Shown piece after piece: positions 30,526 to 38,534 of a stretch of 64,000 nt of DNA. Source of the stretch: Bacteroidales bacterium (GTDB lineage Bacteria > Bacteroidota > Bacteroidia > Bacteroidales > UBA932); NCBI GenBank assembly GCA_017513445.1, contig JAFXFS010000004.1, forward strand, positions 1 to 64,000. The letters run 5' to 3'. Numbering within the stretch: the stretch's first letter is position 1; each line of letters opens with the position of its first letter. The notes beneath the pieces were generated by a model, which worked only from the letters and a program-made list of their open reading frames with translations, had not been told where the DNA came from and did no database searches. The position numbers were made by a program, and so were the translations under genes.

Positions 30526-31047
30526 TTACTCTATATTACTAAAGGGTGTAACTTTTTTTAGTGAAGAAGATGCAATTTTCGATACGATCAGGCCAATTAC
30601 AAAGCACCAGATAAGTGTGAAAATAAATGTATATTGTGGCAATGATTCAGCCATCTTGAAGAGTTGGTCACTCATTTCAGCTGTGACATTCATACCGCTC
30701 TCTTCAATTATGCTGAGTGATTCATTAATAGTATCATCCATATTCTCCGGTGATACAGCTATACTCATTATAAGAAGTTGATAACCAGCACAGATTATAG
30801 AGGAGAATAGGGAAGTCCACATACCATATCTGAATAGCTCTTTAGATGTAATCTCTTCCCATTTAGCAGCCAACTTGGCAATAAAAAACCATAGTAGATA
30901 TATAGAACCTACAGTTTTAGCTAAATTTAAAATTGTGTTGATAATTGCAGATGTTGAAACAAATTGAACTATTAAACTTGTAACAACTGTTACTGAGGCA
31001 AGTATCAAACCATTGATTGCTGTTTGGGATATTGAGTATTTTTTCAT
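30526..31047 (-). CDS. DUF4199 family membrane protein
   Basis: 173 residues with four hydrophobic segments (about 12-35, 40-60, 72-95, 140-165). The long loop between the third and fourth is acidic and likely extracytoplasmic. Overall shape and the downstream glycosyltransferase match DUF4199, a Bacteroidota family of unknown function. Separated by two bases from the lipoprotein gene upstream and one base from the glycosyltransferase downstream. Confidence 0.75.
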   Translation of the reverse strand: MKKYSISQTAINGLILASVTVVTSLIVQFVSTSAIINTILNLAKTVGSIYLLWFFIAKLAAKWEEITSKELFRYGMWTSLFSSIICAGYQLLIMSIAVSPENMDDTINESLSIIEESGMNVTAEMSDQLFKMAESLPQYTFIFTLIWCFVIGLIVSKIASSSLKKVTPFSNIE

Positions 31048-31049
31048 AA

Positions 31050-31868
31050 TTATTCTTGAGTCTCTTCTTGTTCAACAAGATTTGCTTTTGCCCACGCTGT
31101 AATCAAGAAATTCTTATCTGAATCCCAGGCCTCTTGATAATGTTTTCTTACAACATCCAACCAAGCGTGAATTCTTGTCTCTTGACTATCGCTTTTACCA
31201 ACCTCTTCAGTACCACCTGCATTGTAATACATTTCGCGAGTGGTGCTACAAATTCTTGCATAGCGACCTGTGTGTGCTTTTAGATCGTCATTAGTTATAT
31301 GAAGATAAAATTCCAATTGTTCATCAGTACAATGTTTATCAGCTGGCCACATATTTTGATCAGCAATATAAACAGTAACACCATCCTTAAATACGTATGG
31401 CTCATAGAAACCTGGTTCATACATAGCTTCATAAACAACACCACTTACAGGGAATTGAGCACCTGATTGCCACATAATATATTTGCGGATTTTCTCTACA
31501 TCTTCATATTCAATCTCGCCAGTAGCATCATATACAGCGTTTACAATCCATTTAGCCAATTTTTCTGCATCTGGATTTAAAAGATAAACACGACCTCTTT
31601 TTGGTTGATTAATCTTAACATCAGTACCTGTAAAATATTCATATTCTTGAACAGGAAAACCCTCCCAATTTGGGATGTCTCTTCTCTCACCGATGTGATT
31701 TTCAGCCATATAGGCAGCATCTAACACTTTTTCACACCTTTCCATTAATACTGCAAGACTATCCTTGTAGTACTGTTGAACTTCTGGAGCAACTTTTTCT
31801 TTTTCACAACAACTGCTGACAACTAACATTATTGTCAAACCGATTAGAGCTAAAATAGATTTTTTCAT
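31050..31868 (-). CDS. Lipoprotein of unknown function
   Basis: 272 residues. N-terminal signal with lipobox VVSS-Cys20-Cys21, so lipid-anchored. The mature part has no recognised domain; it includes WQSGAQFPVSG near 133 and a Cys-containing central region (HCTDEQLEF, ARICSTTREMYYNAGG). It is rich in Tyr, Trp and acidic residues, has no membrane segments, and looks like a folded globular domain. It heads an operon with a DUF4199 protein and a membrane glycosyltransferase, which suggests a link to the envelope but nothing more specific. Confidence 0.7.
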   Translation of the reverse strand: MKKSILALIGLTIMLVVSSCCEKEKVAPEVQQYYKDSLAVLMERCEKVLDAAYMAENHIGERRDIPNWEGFPVQEYEYFTGTDVKINQPKRGRVYLLNPDAEKLAKWIVNAVYDATGEIEYEDVEKIRKYIMWQSGAQFPVSGVVYEAMYEPGFYEPYVFKDGVTVYIADQNMWPADKHCTDEQLEFYLHITNDDLKAHTGRYARICSTTREMYYNAGGTEEVGKSDSQETRIHAWLDVVRKHYQEAWDSDKNFLITAWAKANLVEQEETQE

Positions 31869-31894
31869 AATTATTTTTTTTAGAAATTAAGCCA

Positions 31895-31902
31895 CAAATA
31901 TA
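31895..31902 (-). promoter_or_regulatory. -7 element of the lipoprotein-DUF4199-glycosyltransferase operon
   Basis: Minus-strand TATATTTG, 26 bases before the lipoprotein ATG. Confidence 0.5.
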
Positions 31903-31938
31903 ATTGAAAATCACTTAAATGAGAAATATTTTATCTGC

Positions 31939-31970
31939 TTTGCAAATTTGTAAATATTTAATTAAATTTG
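31939..31970 (+). promoter_or_regulatory. Promoter of the thrS-infC-rpmI-rplT operon
   Basis: TTTG at 31939-31942 and TAAATTTG at 31963-31970 with a 20-base spacer, 22 bases before the thrS ATG. Confidence 0.6.
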
Positions 31971-31992
31971 CGAGTTGTAAAAGATTATTAAT

Positions 31993-33927
31993 ATGATTAA
32001 AATAACTTTTCCTGACGGAAGTATAAGAGAATTTGAAAAAGGAACAACTCCTTATCAAATTGCACAGAGTATTTCACCTCGTTTAGCATCTGATGTTCTT
32101 GCTGCGAGTGTGAATGGAGAGGTATTTGACCTTGATCGTCAAATACTAGAGGATTCTTCACTTAAATTACATAAATGGGAAGATGAAGAGGCAAAGAAGA
32201 CATTCTGGCACTCATCCTCTCACTTAATGGCTGAGGCTCTTCAAGAGCTTTATCCTGGTATAAAATTCGGTATAGGTCCTGCTATTGATAATGGATTCTA
32301 TTATGATGTGGATTTAGGTGACAAACAGATTGCTGAGTCAGATCTTAAGCAGATTGAGGATAAGATGATTGCATTAGCAAAAGAGAAGCAATCATTTGTA
32401 AGACAAGATATTAGCAAAGAGAAAGCACTTGAAGTTTATAAGGCAAAAGGAGACCAATATAAATGTGAATTGATTGAAGCATTGGAAGATGGTACAATCA
32501 CTTTCTATACTACAGGCAGTTTTACAGATTTATGTCGTGGTCCACATTTGAGAGACACTTCTGTAATTAAGGCAATAAAACTTACATCTATTGCAGGTGC
32601 TTATTGGAGAGGTGATGAAAAGAATAAGATGCTTACACGTATCTATGGTATCACTTTCCCTAAGAAGAGTATGCTTGATGAGTATCTTGTAATGATGGAA
32701 GAGGCCAAGAAGAGAGACCACCGTAAACTTGGTAAAGAGATGGAACTATTTGCTTTCTCTTCAAGAGTGGGACAAGGCCTTCCTTTATGGTTGCCTAAGG
32801 GCGCTATCCTTCGCGAGAGATTAGAGATGTTCTTGAAAAAGGTTCAAAAGAAATATGGTTACCAACAGGTGATATCTCCACATATTGGACAGAAAGAGTT
32901 ATATGTAACTTCTGGTCACTATGCCAAATATGGTAAGGACTCTTTCCAGCCAATTCATACTCCGGCAGAGGGAGAGGAGTTCTTATTGAAACCTATGAAC
33001 TGCCCTCACCACTGTGAGATCTATAAAGTTAAACCTCGCTCATATAAGGATCTTCCATTGAGATATGCAGAGTTCGGTACTGTTTATCGTTATGAGCAAA
33101 GTGGTGAATTGCACGGTCTTACACGTGTTCGTGGATTTACTCAGGATGATGCTCACATCTTCTGTCGTCCAGATCAATTGAAAGATGAGTTCTGTAAAGT
33201 AATTGATATTGTTCTTTATATTTTTAAAACATTGAACTTCAATGAGTTTACAGCACAAGTTTCTCTAAGAGATCCAAATAATACTGAAAAGTATATTGGC
33301 TCAGATGAGAATTGGCACAAGGCAGAGAGTGCAATTATTGAGGCAGCTGAACTTAAAGGTTTGAAAACTGTAGTTGAAACCGGTGAAGCAGCTTTCTATG
33401 GTCCAAAATTGGACTTTATGGTGAAAGATGCAATTGGAAGAAAGTGGCAATTAGGTACAATCCAGGTTGACTATAACCTTCCAGAGAGATTCGAACTGGA
33501 ATATATTGGAAGCGATGACCAAAAACATCGTCCAATTATGATTCACAGAGCACCATTTGGTTCAATGGAGAGATTTGTAGCAGTTTTATTGGAGCACTCT
33601 GGTGGAAAATTCCCACTTTGGTTGACTCCTGAGCAGTGTGTTATCCTTCCAATTAGCGAAAAATATAACGATTATGCAAAAAAAGTTTGCGAATTGCTTA
33701 ATAATTCCGATATTCGCGCCTCAATTGATGATCGAAACGAAACAATTGGAAAGAAGATTCGTGAAAACGAATTAAAACGCATTCCTTTCTTGTTGATAGT
33801 TGGTGAAAATGAGGCAGTTGCAGAGAAAGTCTCAGTACGTCGCCAAGGTCAGGGAGACCAAGGACAGATGACAATTGATCAGTTCGCTCAATTGGTAAAC
33901 GATGAAGTTAACGAATTACTTAAATAG
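31993..33927 (+). CDS. thrS: Threonine--tRNA ligase
   Basis: 644 residues, full length. Domains: TGS (1-62), editing domain (about 70-220, with [11 protein letters not shown] and TDLCRGPHL, which hold the editing-site His and Cys), class II catalytic core (about 240-530, with [11 protein letters not shown], the zinc Cys) and the anticodon-binding domain (535-644). It charges tRNA-Thr and clears mischarged Ser-tRNA-Thr. First gene of the thrS-infC-rpmI-rplT order found in many bacteria; the infC Shine-Dalgarno overlaps its stop. Confidence 0.98.
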   Translation: MIKITFPDGSIREFEKGTTPYQIAQSISPRLASDVLAASVNGEVFDLDRQILEDSSLKLHKWEDEEAKKTFWHSSSHLMAEALQELYPGIKFGIGPAIDNGFYYDVDLGDKQIAESDLKQIEDKMIALAKEKQSFVRQDISKEKALEVYKAKGDQYKCELIEALEDGTITFYTTGSFTDLCRGPHLRDTSVIKAIKLTSIAGAYWRGDEKNKMLTRIYGITFPKKSMLDEYLVMMEEAKKRDHRKLGKEMELFAFSSRVGQGLPLWLPKGAILRERLEMFLKKVQKKYGYQQVISPHIGQKELYVTSGHYAKYGKDSFQPIHTPAEGEEFLLKPMNCPHHCEIYKVKPRSYKDLPLRYAEFGTVYRYEQSGELHGLTRVRGFTQDDAHIFCRPDQLKDEFCKVIDIVLYIFKTLNFNEFTAQVSLRDPNNTEKYIGSDENWHKAESAIIEAAELKGLKTVVETGEAAFYGPKLDFMVKDAIGRKWQLGTIQVDYNLPERFELEYIGSDDQKHRPIMIHRAPFGSMERFVAVLLEHSGGKFPLWLTPEQCVILPISEKYNDYAKKVCELLNNSDIRASIDDRNETIGKKIRENELKRIPFLLIVGENEAVAEKVSVRRQGQGDQGQMTIDQFAQLVNDEVNELLK

Positions 33928-33931
33928 GAGG
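33926..33931 (+). promoter_or_regulatory. Strong Shine-Dalgarno AGGAGG before infC
   Basis: AGGAGG partly overlaps the thrS TAG stop and is eight bases upstream of an in-frame ATA. It decides the infC start. Comparable sites are not seen before other genes in the window. Confidence 0.7.
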
Positions 33932-33939
33932 ATTTTAAT

Positions 33940-34554
33940 ATAGCAACAACTAACTATAAACCAAAACCATCACCTGGCAACAAGGTGAGATTAAGCAATG
34001 ATGCTCAAGCAAGAGCACAACATGCCAAGGGTAAACAAAACGATGGTGGCTTGAGAATTAACCAAGAGATCATCGCCCCAAATGTACGTCTTGTAGGAGA
34101 TAATATCCCTGCACAAGGAGTATATAGCATTAGAGAAGCATTAGCAATTGCTGATGAGTTAGAGCTTGATTTGGTTGAAATTTCTCCTAATGCCGAACCA
34201 CCTGTATGTAAGATATTGGATTACCAAAAGTATCTATATCAACAGAAGAAAAAGGCAAAAGAGATGAAGGCAAATGCCTCAAAAATCGTTATTAAGGAGA
34301 TTAGATTTGGTCCAAATACTGATGAACACGATTTTCAGTTCAAGTTAAAACACGCCAAAACATTCCTTAGTGAAGGTTCAAAGGTTAAAGCTTATGTATT
34401 CTTCAGAGGTAGAAGTATCCTCTTCTCAGAGCAGGGTGAAAAGTTGCTTTTGAGATTTGCTGTAGAGCTTGAAGATTATGGTAAAGCTGAGCAGATGCCA
34501 AAATTGGAGGGAAAGAGAATGATTATGATGCTCTCTCCAAATAAAAAGAAATAA
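33940..34554 (+). CDS. infC: Translation initiation factor IF-3, probable ATA start
   Basis: 204 residues if translation begins at the ATA at 33940, placed ideally after AGGAGG. The only standard alternative near the front is the GTG at 33985, which would leave the Shine-Dalgarno 53 bases away. The frame is closed by a stop at 33925-33927, so the start must lie after it. The N-domain begins [16 protein letters not shown] near 44; the C-domain has [17 protein letters not shown] and ends [11 protein letters not shown]-3 keeps subunits apart and checks start codons. In E. coli infC represses itself through its AUU start, and a non-standard start here fits the same logic. Confidence 0.88.
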   Translation: MATTNYKPKPSPGNKVRLSNDAQARAQHAKGKQNDGGLRINQEIIAPNVRLVGDNIPAQGVYSIREALAIADELELDLVEISPNAEPPVCKILDYQKYLYQQKKKAKEMKANASKIVIKEIRFGPNTDEHDFQFKLKHAKTFLSEGSKVKAYVFFRGRSILFSEQGEKLLLRFAVELEDYGKAEQMPKLEGKRMIMMLSPNKKK

Positions 34555-34602
34555 TTGAAAAGATTATTATATTTATTAACAAACAGTTAAAACAATTTAA
34601 CT

Positions 34603-34797
34603 ATGCCAAAAATTAAGACCAACTCCGGTTCAAAGAAGCGTTTTACCCTCACCGGAACTGGAAAAGTAAAAAGAAAACATGCTTACAAAAGTCACATTCT
34701 TACAAAGAAGACTAAAAAGCAAAAAAGAAATCTTACTCACATCGCTATGATGGATCGCGTTGACGAAAAGAGAGTAAAAAGACTTCTAGCAATTTAA
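34603..34797 (+). CDS. rpmI: 50S ribosomal protein L35
   Basis: 64 residues, very basic. It begins [18 protein letters not shown] and ends with KRVKRLLAI, matching the family along its whole length. It binds 23S rRNA in the large subunit. It lies 48 bases after infC and 75 bases before rplT, with a predicted RNA element in the latter gap. Confidence 0.98.
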   Translation: MPKIKTNSGSKKRFTLTGTGKVKRKHAYKSHILTKKTKKQKRNLTHIAMMDRVDEKRVKRLLAI

Positions 34798-34811
34798 TTT
34801 AATGTTTAACC

Positions 34812-34857
34812 GAATGTTCAGCCGGTAAGTTCCATAAGAATATGGACGCTGACGTTC
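34812..34857 (+). promoter_or_regulatory. Structured RNA element between rpmI and rplT
   Basis: An outer helix pairs 34812-34822 (GAATGTTCAGC) with 34848-34857 (GCTGACGTTC), leaving one bulged base and one G-U pair. An inner hairpin pairs 34829-34836 with 34841-34847 around an AGAA loop, also with one bulge. A six-base asymmetric loop CGGTAA separates them. No T-run follows, so this is not a terminator. A role as an L20-binding autoregulatory leader is inference by analogy with other bacteria. Confidence 0.55.
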
Positions 34858-34872
34858 AAAAAAAAATTTATT

Positions 34873-35217
34873 ATGCCAAGATCGGTAAACTCAGTAGCTT
34901 CAAGAGCTCGCCGCAAAAAAATTCTAAAAGAAACCCGCGGTAATTTTTTGTCTAGAAAAAATGTCTGGACCGTTGCTAAGAATACCTATGAAAAAGGTTT
35001 GACTTATGCATACCGCGACCGTAAAGCAAAAAAACGTACTTTCCGCTCATTGTGGATTACTCGTATCAATGCTGCTGCAAGACAACACGGAATGAACTAT
35101 TCTCAATTTATGGGTAAATTAGCTCAACAAAATGTTGGACTAAACCGTAAAGTTCTTGCTGACCTTGCTATGAACAATCCTCAAGCATTCGAGGCAATTA
35201 TCAACTCAGTTAAATAG
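34873..35217 (+). CDS. rplT: 50S ribosomal protein L20
   Basis: 114 residues, full length and very basic. It begins [19 protein letters not shown], with the conserved [12 protein letters not shown] and GMNYSQFM further on. L20 is an early assembly protein for the large subunit and in several bacteria represses its own operon by binding the mRNA. Last gene of the thrS operon; a GC hairpin follows. Confidence 0.98.
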   Translation: MPRSVNSVASRARRKKILKETRGNFLSRKNVWTVAKNTYEKGLTYAYRDRKAKKRTFRSLWITRINAAARQHGMNYSQFMGKLAQQNVGLNRKVLADLAMNNPQAFEAIINSVK

Positions 35218-35239
35218 AAGTTCAATACTTTTAGATATT

Positions 35240-35265
35240 GGGGATGACTTATATCAGCCATCCCC
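35240..35265 (+). terminator. Hairpin after rplT
   Basis: GGGGATG pairs with CATCCCC around a 12-base loop. The sequence after it (TAATTTG) is only weakly T-rich, so termination may be partial. Confidence 0.6.
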
Positions 35266-35307
35266 TAATTTGTTGAAAATTAACTACTAATGTAGTTGGA
35301 AAAGAGT

Positions 35308-36657
35308 ATGTCTATTAAGGATTTATACCATAATAAGTGGGTAAGATTCTCATTTTGGGCCTTACTATATACACTTTGGGTAATCTGGTTAGGAAACTTC
35401 TGGTGGTTATTAGGACTTATCGTTGTTTTTGACCTGCACATTACCAAGCGTGTAAAGTGGGCTTTTTGGAAAAAAAGGTATAAAGAGGGAGAGAAGAGAA
35501 ATACTCTATTGGATTGGTTAGATGCACTGATTTTTGCAGTGATTGTAGTAACCTTTATCAATATGTTCTTCTTTCAGGCCTTTAAGATTCCATCTTCCTC
35601 AATGGAGAACTCCTTAATGACAGGTGATTTCTTGTTTGTCAACAAAGTAAAGTATGGCCCGAAGGTGCCTCAAACTCCTTTAACTGTTCCTTTTACACAC
35701 AATGTGATGCCTGGTGGTCTGAAAAAGTCCTATTCTACACTAATCCAGAATGATTACAAAAGAATGTGGGGTTATTCAGAGTTGAAGAGAGATGACTATG
35801 TGGTGTTCAATTTTCCACACGGTGATACAGTTCTTGCAAAACGACCACAAGAGGATTATCACACTTATGTCAGAAGTTTCGGTAGAGAGTATGCCCAGGA
35901 AGTCTATGGACCTATTATAGTGAGACCTACTGATAAGAAAGATCACTATGTGAAGAGATGCGTAGCAGTTGCTGGAGATACATTGTCGATAGTTTCAGGA
36001 AAAGTTATCGTAAATGGAGTGCAACAACCTGACTATAAGGGTATTAGAAATACTTACACTGTTGTAACAGATGGTAGTCAAATCAATGTAAAGTTCCTTG
36101 AAGATTTACAAATTAATTTAGCTGAATTATACTTCGATATCACATTGCCAGGTTATCCTGCAATGCCACTTACAAACGAAGGTGTAAAGAAGCTTGAAGA
36201 ATTGAAAGTTGTAAAAGAGGTTGCAATCAATATTGATGAGTATTCAGATTCCCCTCAACACTCGCTACTTGAGATTTTCCCTTTCAATCAAAATTATCCT
36301 TGGACAAGAGATAATTATGGACCACTTTGGATTCCTGAAAAAGGTTCAACTGTTGAATTAACAGAGGCGAATCTTCCTCTATATCAGAGAATTATCACTG
36401 CTTATGAGGGTAATGAATTGAAGGTCGAAAATGGAAAGATTTATATCAATTCGCAAGAGGCTACTACATATACATTCAAGCAAGATTATTACTTTATGAT
36501 GGGTGACAACAGACACAATTCACTTGACTCAAGGTATTGGGGTTTTGTTCCGGAAGATCACATAGTTGGAGCTCCGGCAGTGATATGGTTATCTGTTGAT
36601 GCCAACAAATCTTTCCCTAAGAATATTCGATGGAATAGAATATTGAAGTTTCTATAA
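35308..36657 (+). CDS. lepB: Signal peptidase I
   Basis: 449 residues from the ATG at 35308 (a TTG four codons upstream is less likely). It removes signal peptides of exported proteins at the outer face of the membrane. Hydrophobic segments lie at about 12-45 and 72-92. Catalytic Ser in IPSSSMENSL near 100 and catalytic Lys in VKRCVAVAGD near 213. The C-terminal box MMGDNRHNSLDSRYWGFVP near 400 is intact. A 150-residue insertion between the Lys motif and that box makes it longer than the E. coli enzyme, as is usual in this phylum. Confidence 0.95.
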   Translation: MSIKDLYHNKWVRFSFWALLYTLWVIWLGNFWWLLGLIVVFDLHITKRVKWAFWKKRYKEGEKRNTLLDWLDALIFAVIVVTFINMFFFQAFKIPSSSMENSLMTGDFLFVNKVKYGPKVPQTPLTVPFTHNVMPGGLKKSYSTLIQNDYKRMWGYSELKRDDYVVFNFPHGDTVLAKRPQEDYHTYVRSFGREYAQEVYGPIIVRPTDKKDHYVKRCVAVAGDTLSIVSGKVIVNGVQQPDYKGIRNTYTVVTDGSQINVKFLEDLQINLAELYFDITLPGYPAMPLTNEGVKKLEELKVVKEVAINIDEYSDSPQHSLLEIFPFNQNYPWTRDNYGPLWIPEKGSTVELTEANLPLYQRIITAYEGNELKVENGKIYINSQEATTYTFKQDYYFMMGDNRHNSLDSRYWGFVPEDHIVGAPAVIWLSVDANKSFPKNIRWNRILKFL

Positions 36658-36662
36658 AAAGA

Positions 36663-36694
36663 TTTGGTTTTTTAATAAAAAATTGGGATATTTG
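36663..36694 (+). promoter_or_regulatory. Promoter of rpmB-rpmG-DUF4295
   Basis: TTTG at 36663-36666, 20-base spacer, then GATATTTG at 36687-36694 (one mismatch to TAnnTTTG), 41 bases before rpmB. Confidence 0.5.
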
Positions 36695-36735
36695 CACCCC
36701 TAAAATGTTGAAATAATATAAAATAGATAATACAA

Positions 36736-36978
36736 ATGTCACGAGTTTGTCAAGTTACAGGAAAGAAGAGAATGATTGGAAACAATGTTTCCCACTCTAA
36801 AAGACGCACAAAACGCGAATTTGCTCCAAATCTCAAAACAAAAAAGTTCTGGTCTGAAGAAGAGCAAAGATTTATTACATTGAAAGTATCTTGCAAAGGT
36901 ATGAAGACTATCTACAAAAACGGTCTTCAAGAAACTTTGAAAAGATCATCAGAAAAAGGTTTAATTAAAATCGTTTAA
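36736..36978 (+). CDS. rpmB: 50S ribosomal protein L28
   Basis: 80 residues, matching L28 end to end, with [17 protein letters not shown] near the start and [16 protein letters not shown] later. The zinc-type CxxC pairs found in some L28 proteins are not complete here. It lies 11 bases before rpmG. Confidence 0.97.
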   Translation: MSRVCQVTGKKRMIGNNVSHSKRRTKREFAPNLKTKKFWSEEEQRFITLKVSCKGMKTIYKNGLQETLKRSSEKGLIKIV

Positions 36979-36989
36979 TTTTTGAGATT

Positions 36990-37178
36990 ATGGCAAAGAA
37001 ATCAAAAGGTAACAGAGTTCAAGTAATTCTTGAATGTACTGAACAAAAAGAGAGCGGAGTACCAGGAATCTCACGCTATATCACAACTAAAAATAAAAAG
37101 AATACTACTCAAAGATTGGAACGTAAAAAATATAATCCTTTCTTGAGAAAAGTAACTCTTCACCGCGAAATTAAATAA
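36990..37178 (+). CDS. rpmG: 50S ribosomal protein L33
   Basis: 62 residues. The zinc-free form: the Cys pairs are largely gone (a single Cys in ILECTEQ). The core [26 protein letters not shown] is typical. It lies between rpmB and the DUF4295 gene in an order conserved in this phylum. Confidence 0.97.
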   Translation: MAKKSKGNRVQVILECTEQKESGVPGISRYITTKNKKNTTQRLERKKYNPFLRKVTLHREIK

Positions 37179-37197
37179 CACTTAACATAATTATAGT

Positions 37198-37359
37198 ATG
37201 GCAAAGAAAGCAGTGGCTACATTTAGTGGCGATAAATCAAATCAAAAGAACTTTGTTAAGTGCATCCGCATGGCCAAATCTGAACGTACTGGAGCTTATG
37301 CTTTCCAAGAAGAGTTGGTAGCAACAGACAAAGTGAAAGAATTTTTCTCTAAAAAATAG
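37198..37359 (+). CDS. DUF4295 family small basic protein
   Basis: 53 residues, beginning MAKKAVATFSGDK and ending VKEFFSKK. Size, basic character and position directly after L28 and L33 match DUF4295, a Bacteroidota family. Its constant place among ribosomal genes suggests a ribosome-associated role, which is inference. A terminator follows within 22 bases. Confidence 0.88.
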   Translation: MAKKAVATFSGDKSNQKNFVKCIRMAKSERTGAYAFQEELVATDKVKEFFSKK

Positions 37360-37380
37360 GAAATAACTTGGATAGAAAGG

Positions 37381-37410
37381 GAGATGTCTCAATGAGGCAT
37401 CTCTTTTTTT
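37381..37410 (+). terminator. Intrinsic terminator after the L28-L33-DUF4295 operon
   Basis: GAGATGTCTC and GAGGCATCTC form a stem with one mismatch and a three-base loop, followed by seven to eight T. Confidence 0.9.
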
Positions 37411-37446
37411 TGCCTCTGAACATTAGATATTCTTATTATTAATTGC

Positions 37447-37454
37447 TATATTTG
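37447..37454 (+). promoter_or_regulatory. -7 promoter element of ftsY
   Basis: TATATTTG, 21 bases before the ftsY ATG and just after the terminator of the preceding operon. Confidence 0.5.
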
Positions 37455-37475
37455 TAGGTTATTAAAATTATTTAT

Positions 37476-38525
37476 ATGGCACTATTTGGACTATTCGGAA
37501 ATAAGAATAAAGAGAAAGAGAGAGAAGATATAATTGAGGAAAAGGTGATCCCTCAAGAGACAGTAAATGAGGAGGTTAACTCTGACTCTTCTGCAGCTGA
37601 CGATAGTGAGAAATCAACTACTTTAGATGAAGGATTGAAGAAAACAAAAAGATCTTTCTTTGAGAAACTTTCAAGAGCAATCGTTGGCAAATCAACTGTT
37701 GATGATGACGTTCTTGATGGAATAGAGGAGGCACTTATTACTTCTGATGTAGGGATTGATACAACAAGTAGAATCATTGAGAGACTTGAAGCAAGAGTAG
37801 CAAAGGATAAGTACTTGAATACAAGCGAATTAAATAGTATCCTTAAGGAGGAGATCGCAGAACTTCTAAATGTCGGAAGTAGCACAACACCACAAACTTA
37901 TGACTTTACTAAAAAACCATATGTAATTATGGTTGTGGGTGTTAATGGTGTTGGAAAAACAACCACTATCGGAAAAATTGCTTCACAACTCAAGAGTCAA
38001 GGCAAGAAGGTTATTCTTGGTGCAGCAGATACATTCAGAGCAGCTGCTGTGGATCAATTGACTATTTGGAGTGAAAGAGCAGGAGTTGACATTGTTAAAC
38101 AGAGTATGGGTTCAGACCCTGCATCTGTTGCTTATGATACTGTTCAATCTGCAGTTTCAAAAGATGCTGATGTCGTTCTAATAGATACTGCCGGTCGTTT
38201 ACATAATAAAGTTAACTTAATGAATGAGTTGACAAAAATCAGAAATGTAATGAGTAAAGTTGTACCAGATGCTCCTCACGAAGTGTTATTGGTGCTTGAT
38301 GGCTCAACCGGACAAAACGCATATCAGCAGGCAAAAGAGTTTACTAAGGCTACAGATGTAACAGCATTGGCAGTTACAAAACTCGATGGTACTGCTAAGG
38401 GTGGAGTTGTAGTTGGTATTTCAGATCAATTTCAAATTCCGGTAAAATTCATCGGAGTAGGTGAAAAAATCAATGATTTGAAGATTTTTAATAAAAAAGA
38501 TTTTATTGATTCCTTATTTAAATAG
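37476..38525 (+). CDS. ftsY: Signal recognition particle receptor FtsY
   Basis: 349 residues. A short acidic N-terminal region (about 10-50) replaces the long A domain of E. coli. The four-helix N domain (about 55-135) and SRP GTPase G domain follow: GVNGVGKTTTIGKIA near 155, DTFRAAAVDQL, DTAGRLHNK near 238, TKLDGTAKGG near 300. It docks ribosome-SRP complexes at the membrane for co-translational targeting. Nine bases before pheT. Confidence 0.97.
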   Translation: MALFGLFGNKNKEKEREDIIEEKVIPQETVNEEVNSDSSAADDSEKSTTLDEGLKKTKRSFFEKLSRAIVGKSTVDDDVLDGIEEALITSDVGIDTTSRIIERLEARVAKDKYLNTSELNSILKEEIAELLNVGSSTTPQTYDFTKKPYVIMVVGVNGVGKTTTIGKIASQLKSQGKKVILGAADTFRAAAVDQLTIWSERAGVDIVKQSMGSDPASVAYDTVQSAVSKDADVVLIDTAGRLHNKVNLMNELTKIRNVMSKVVPDAPHEVLLVLDGSTGQNAYQQAKEFTKATDVTALAVTKLDGTAKGGVVVGISDQFQIPVKFIGVGEKINDLKIFNKKDFIDSLFK

Positions 38526-38534
38526 TATAAAGAT

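Noticed and set aside
35218..35307. Bacteroidales-1 type non-coding RNA downstream of rplT
   Set aside because: This RNA is often found here in the order, but the gap is only 90 bases and holds just a short hairpin, with no own promoter.
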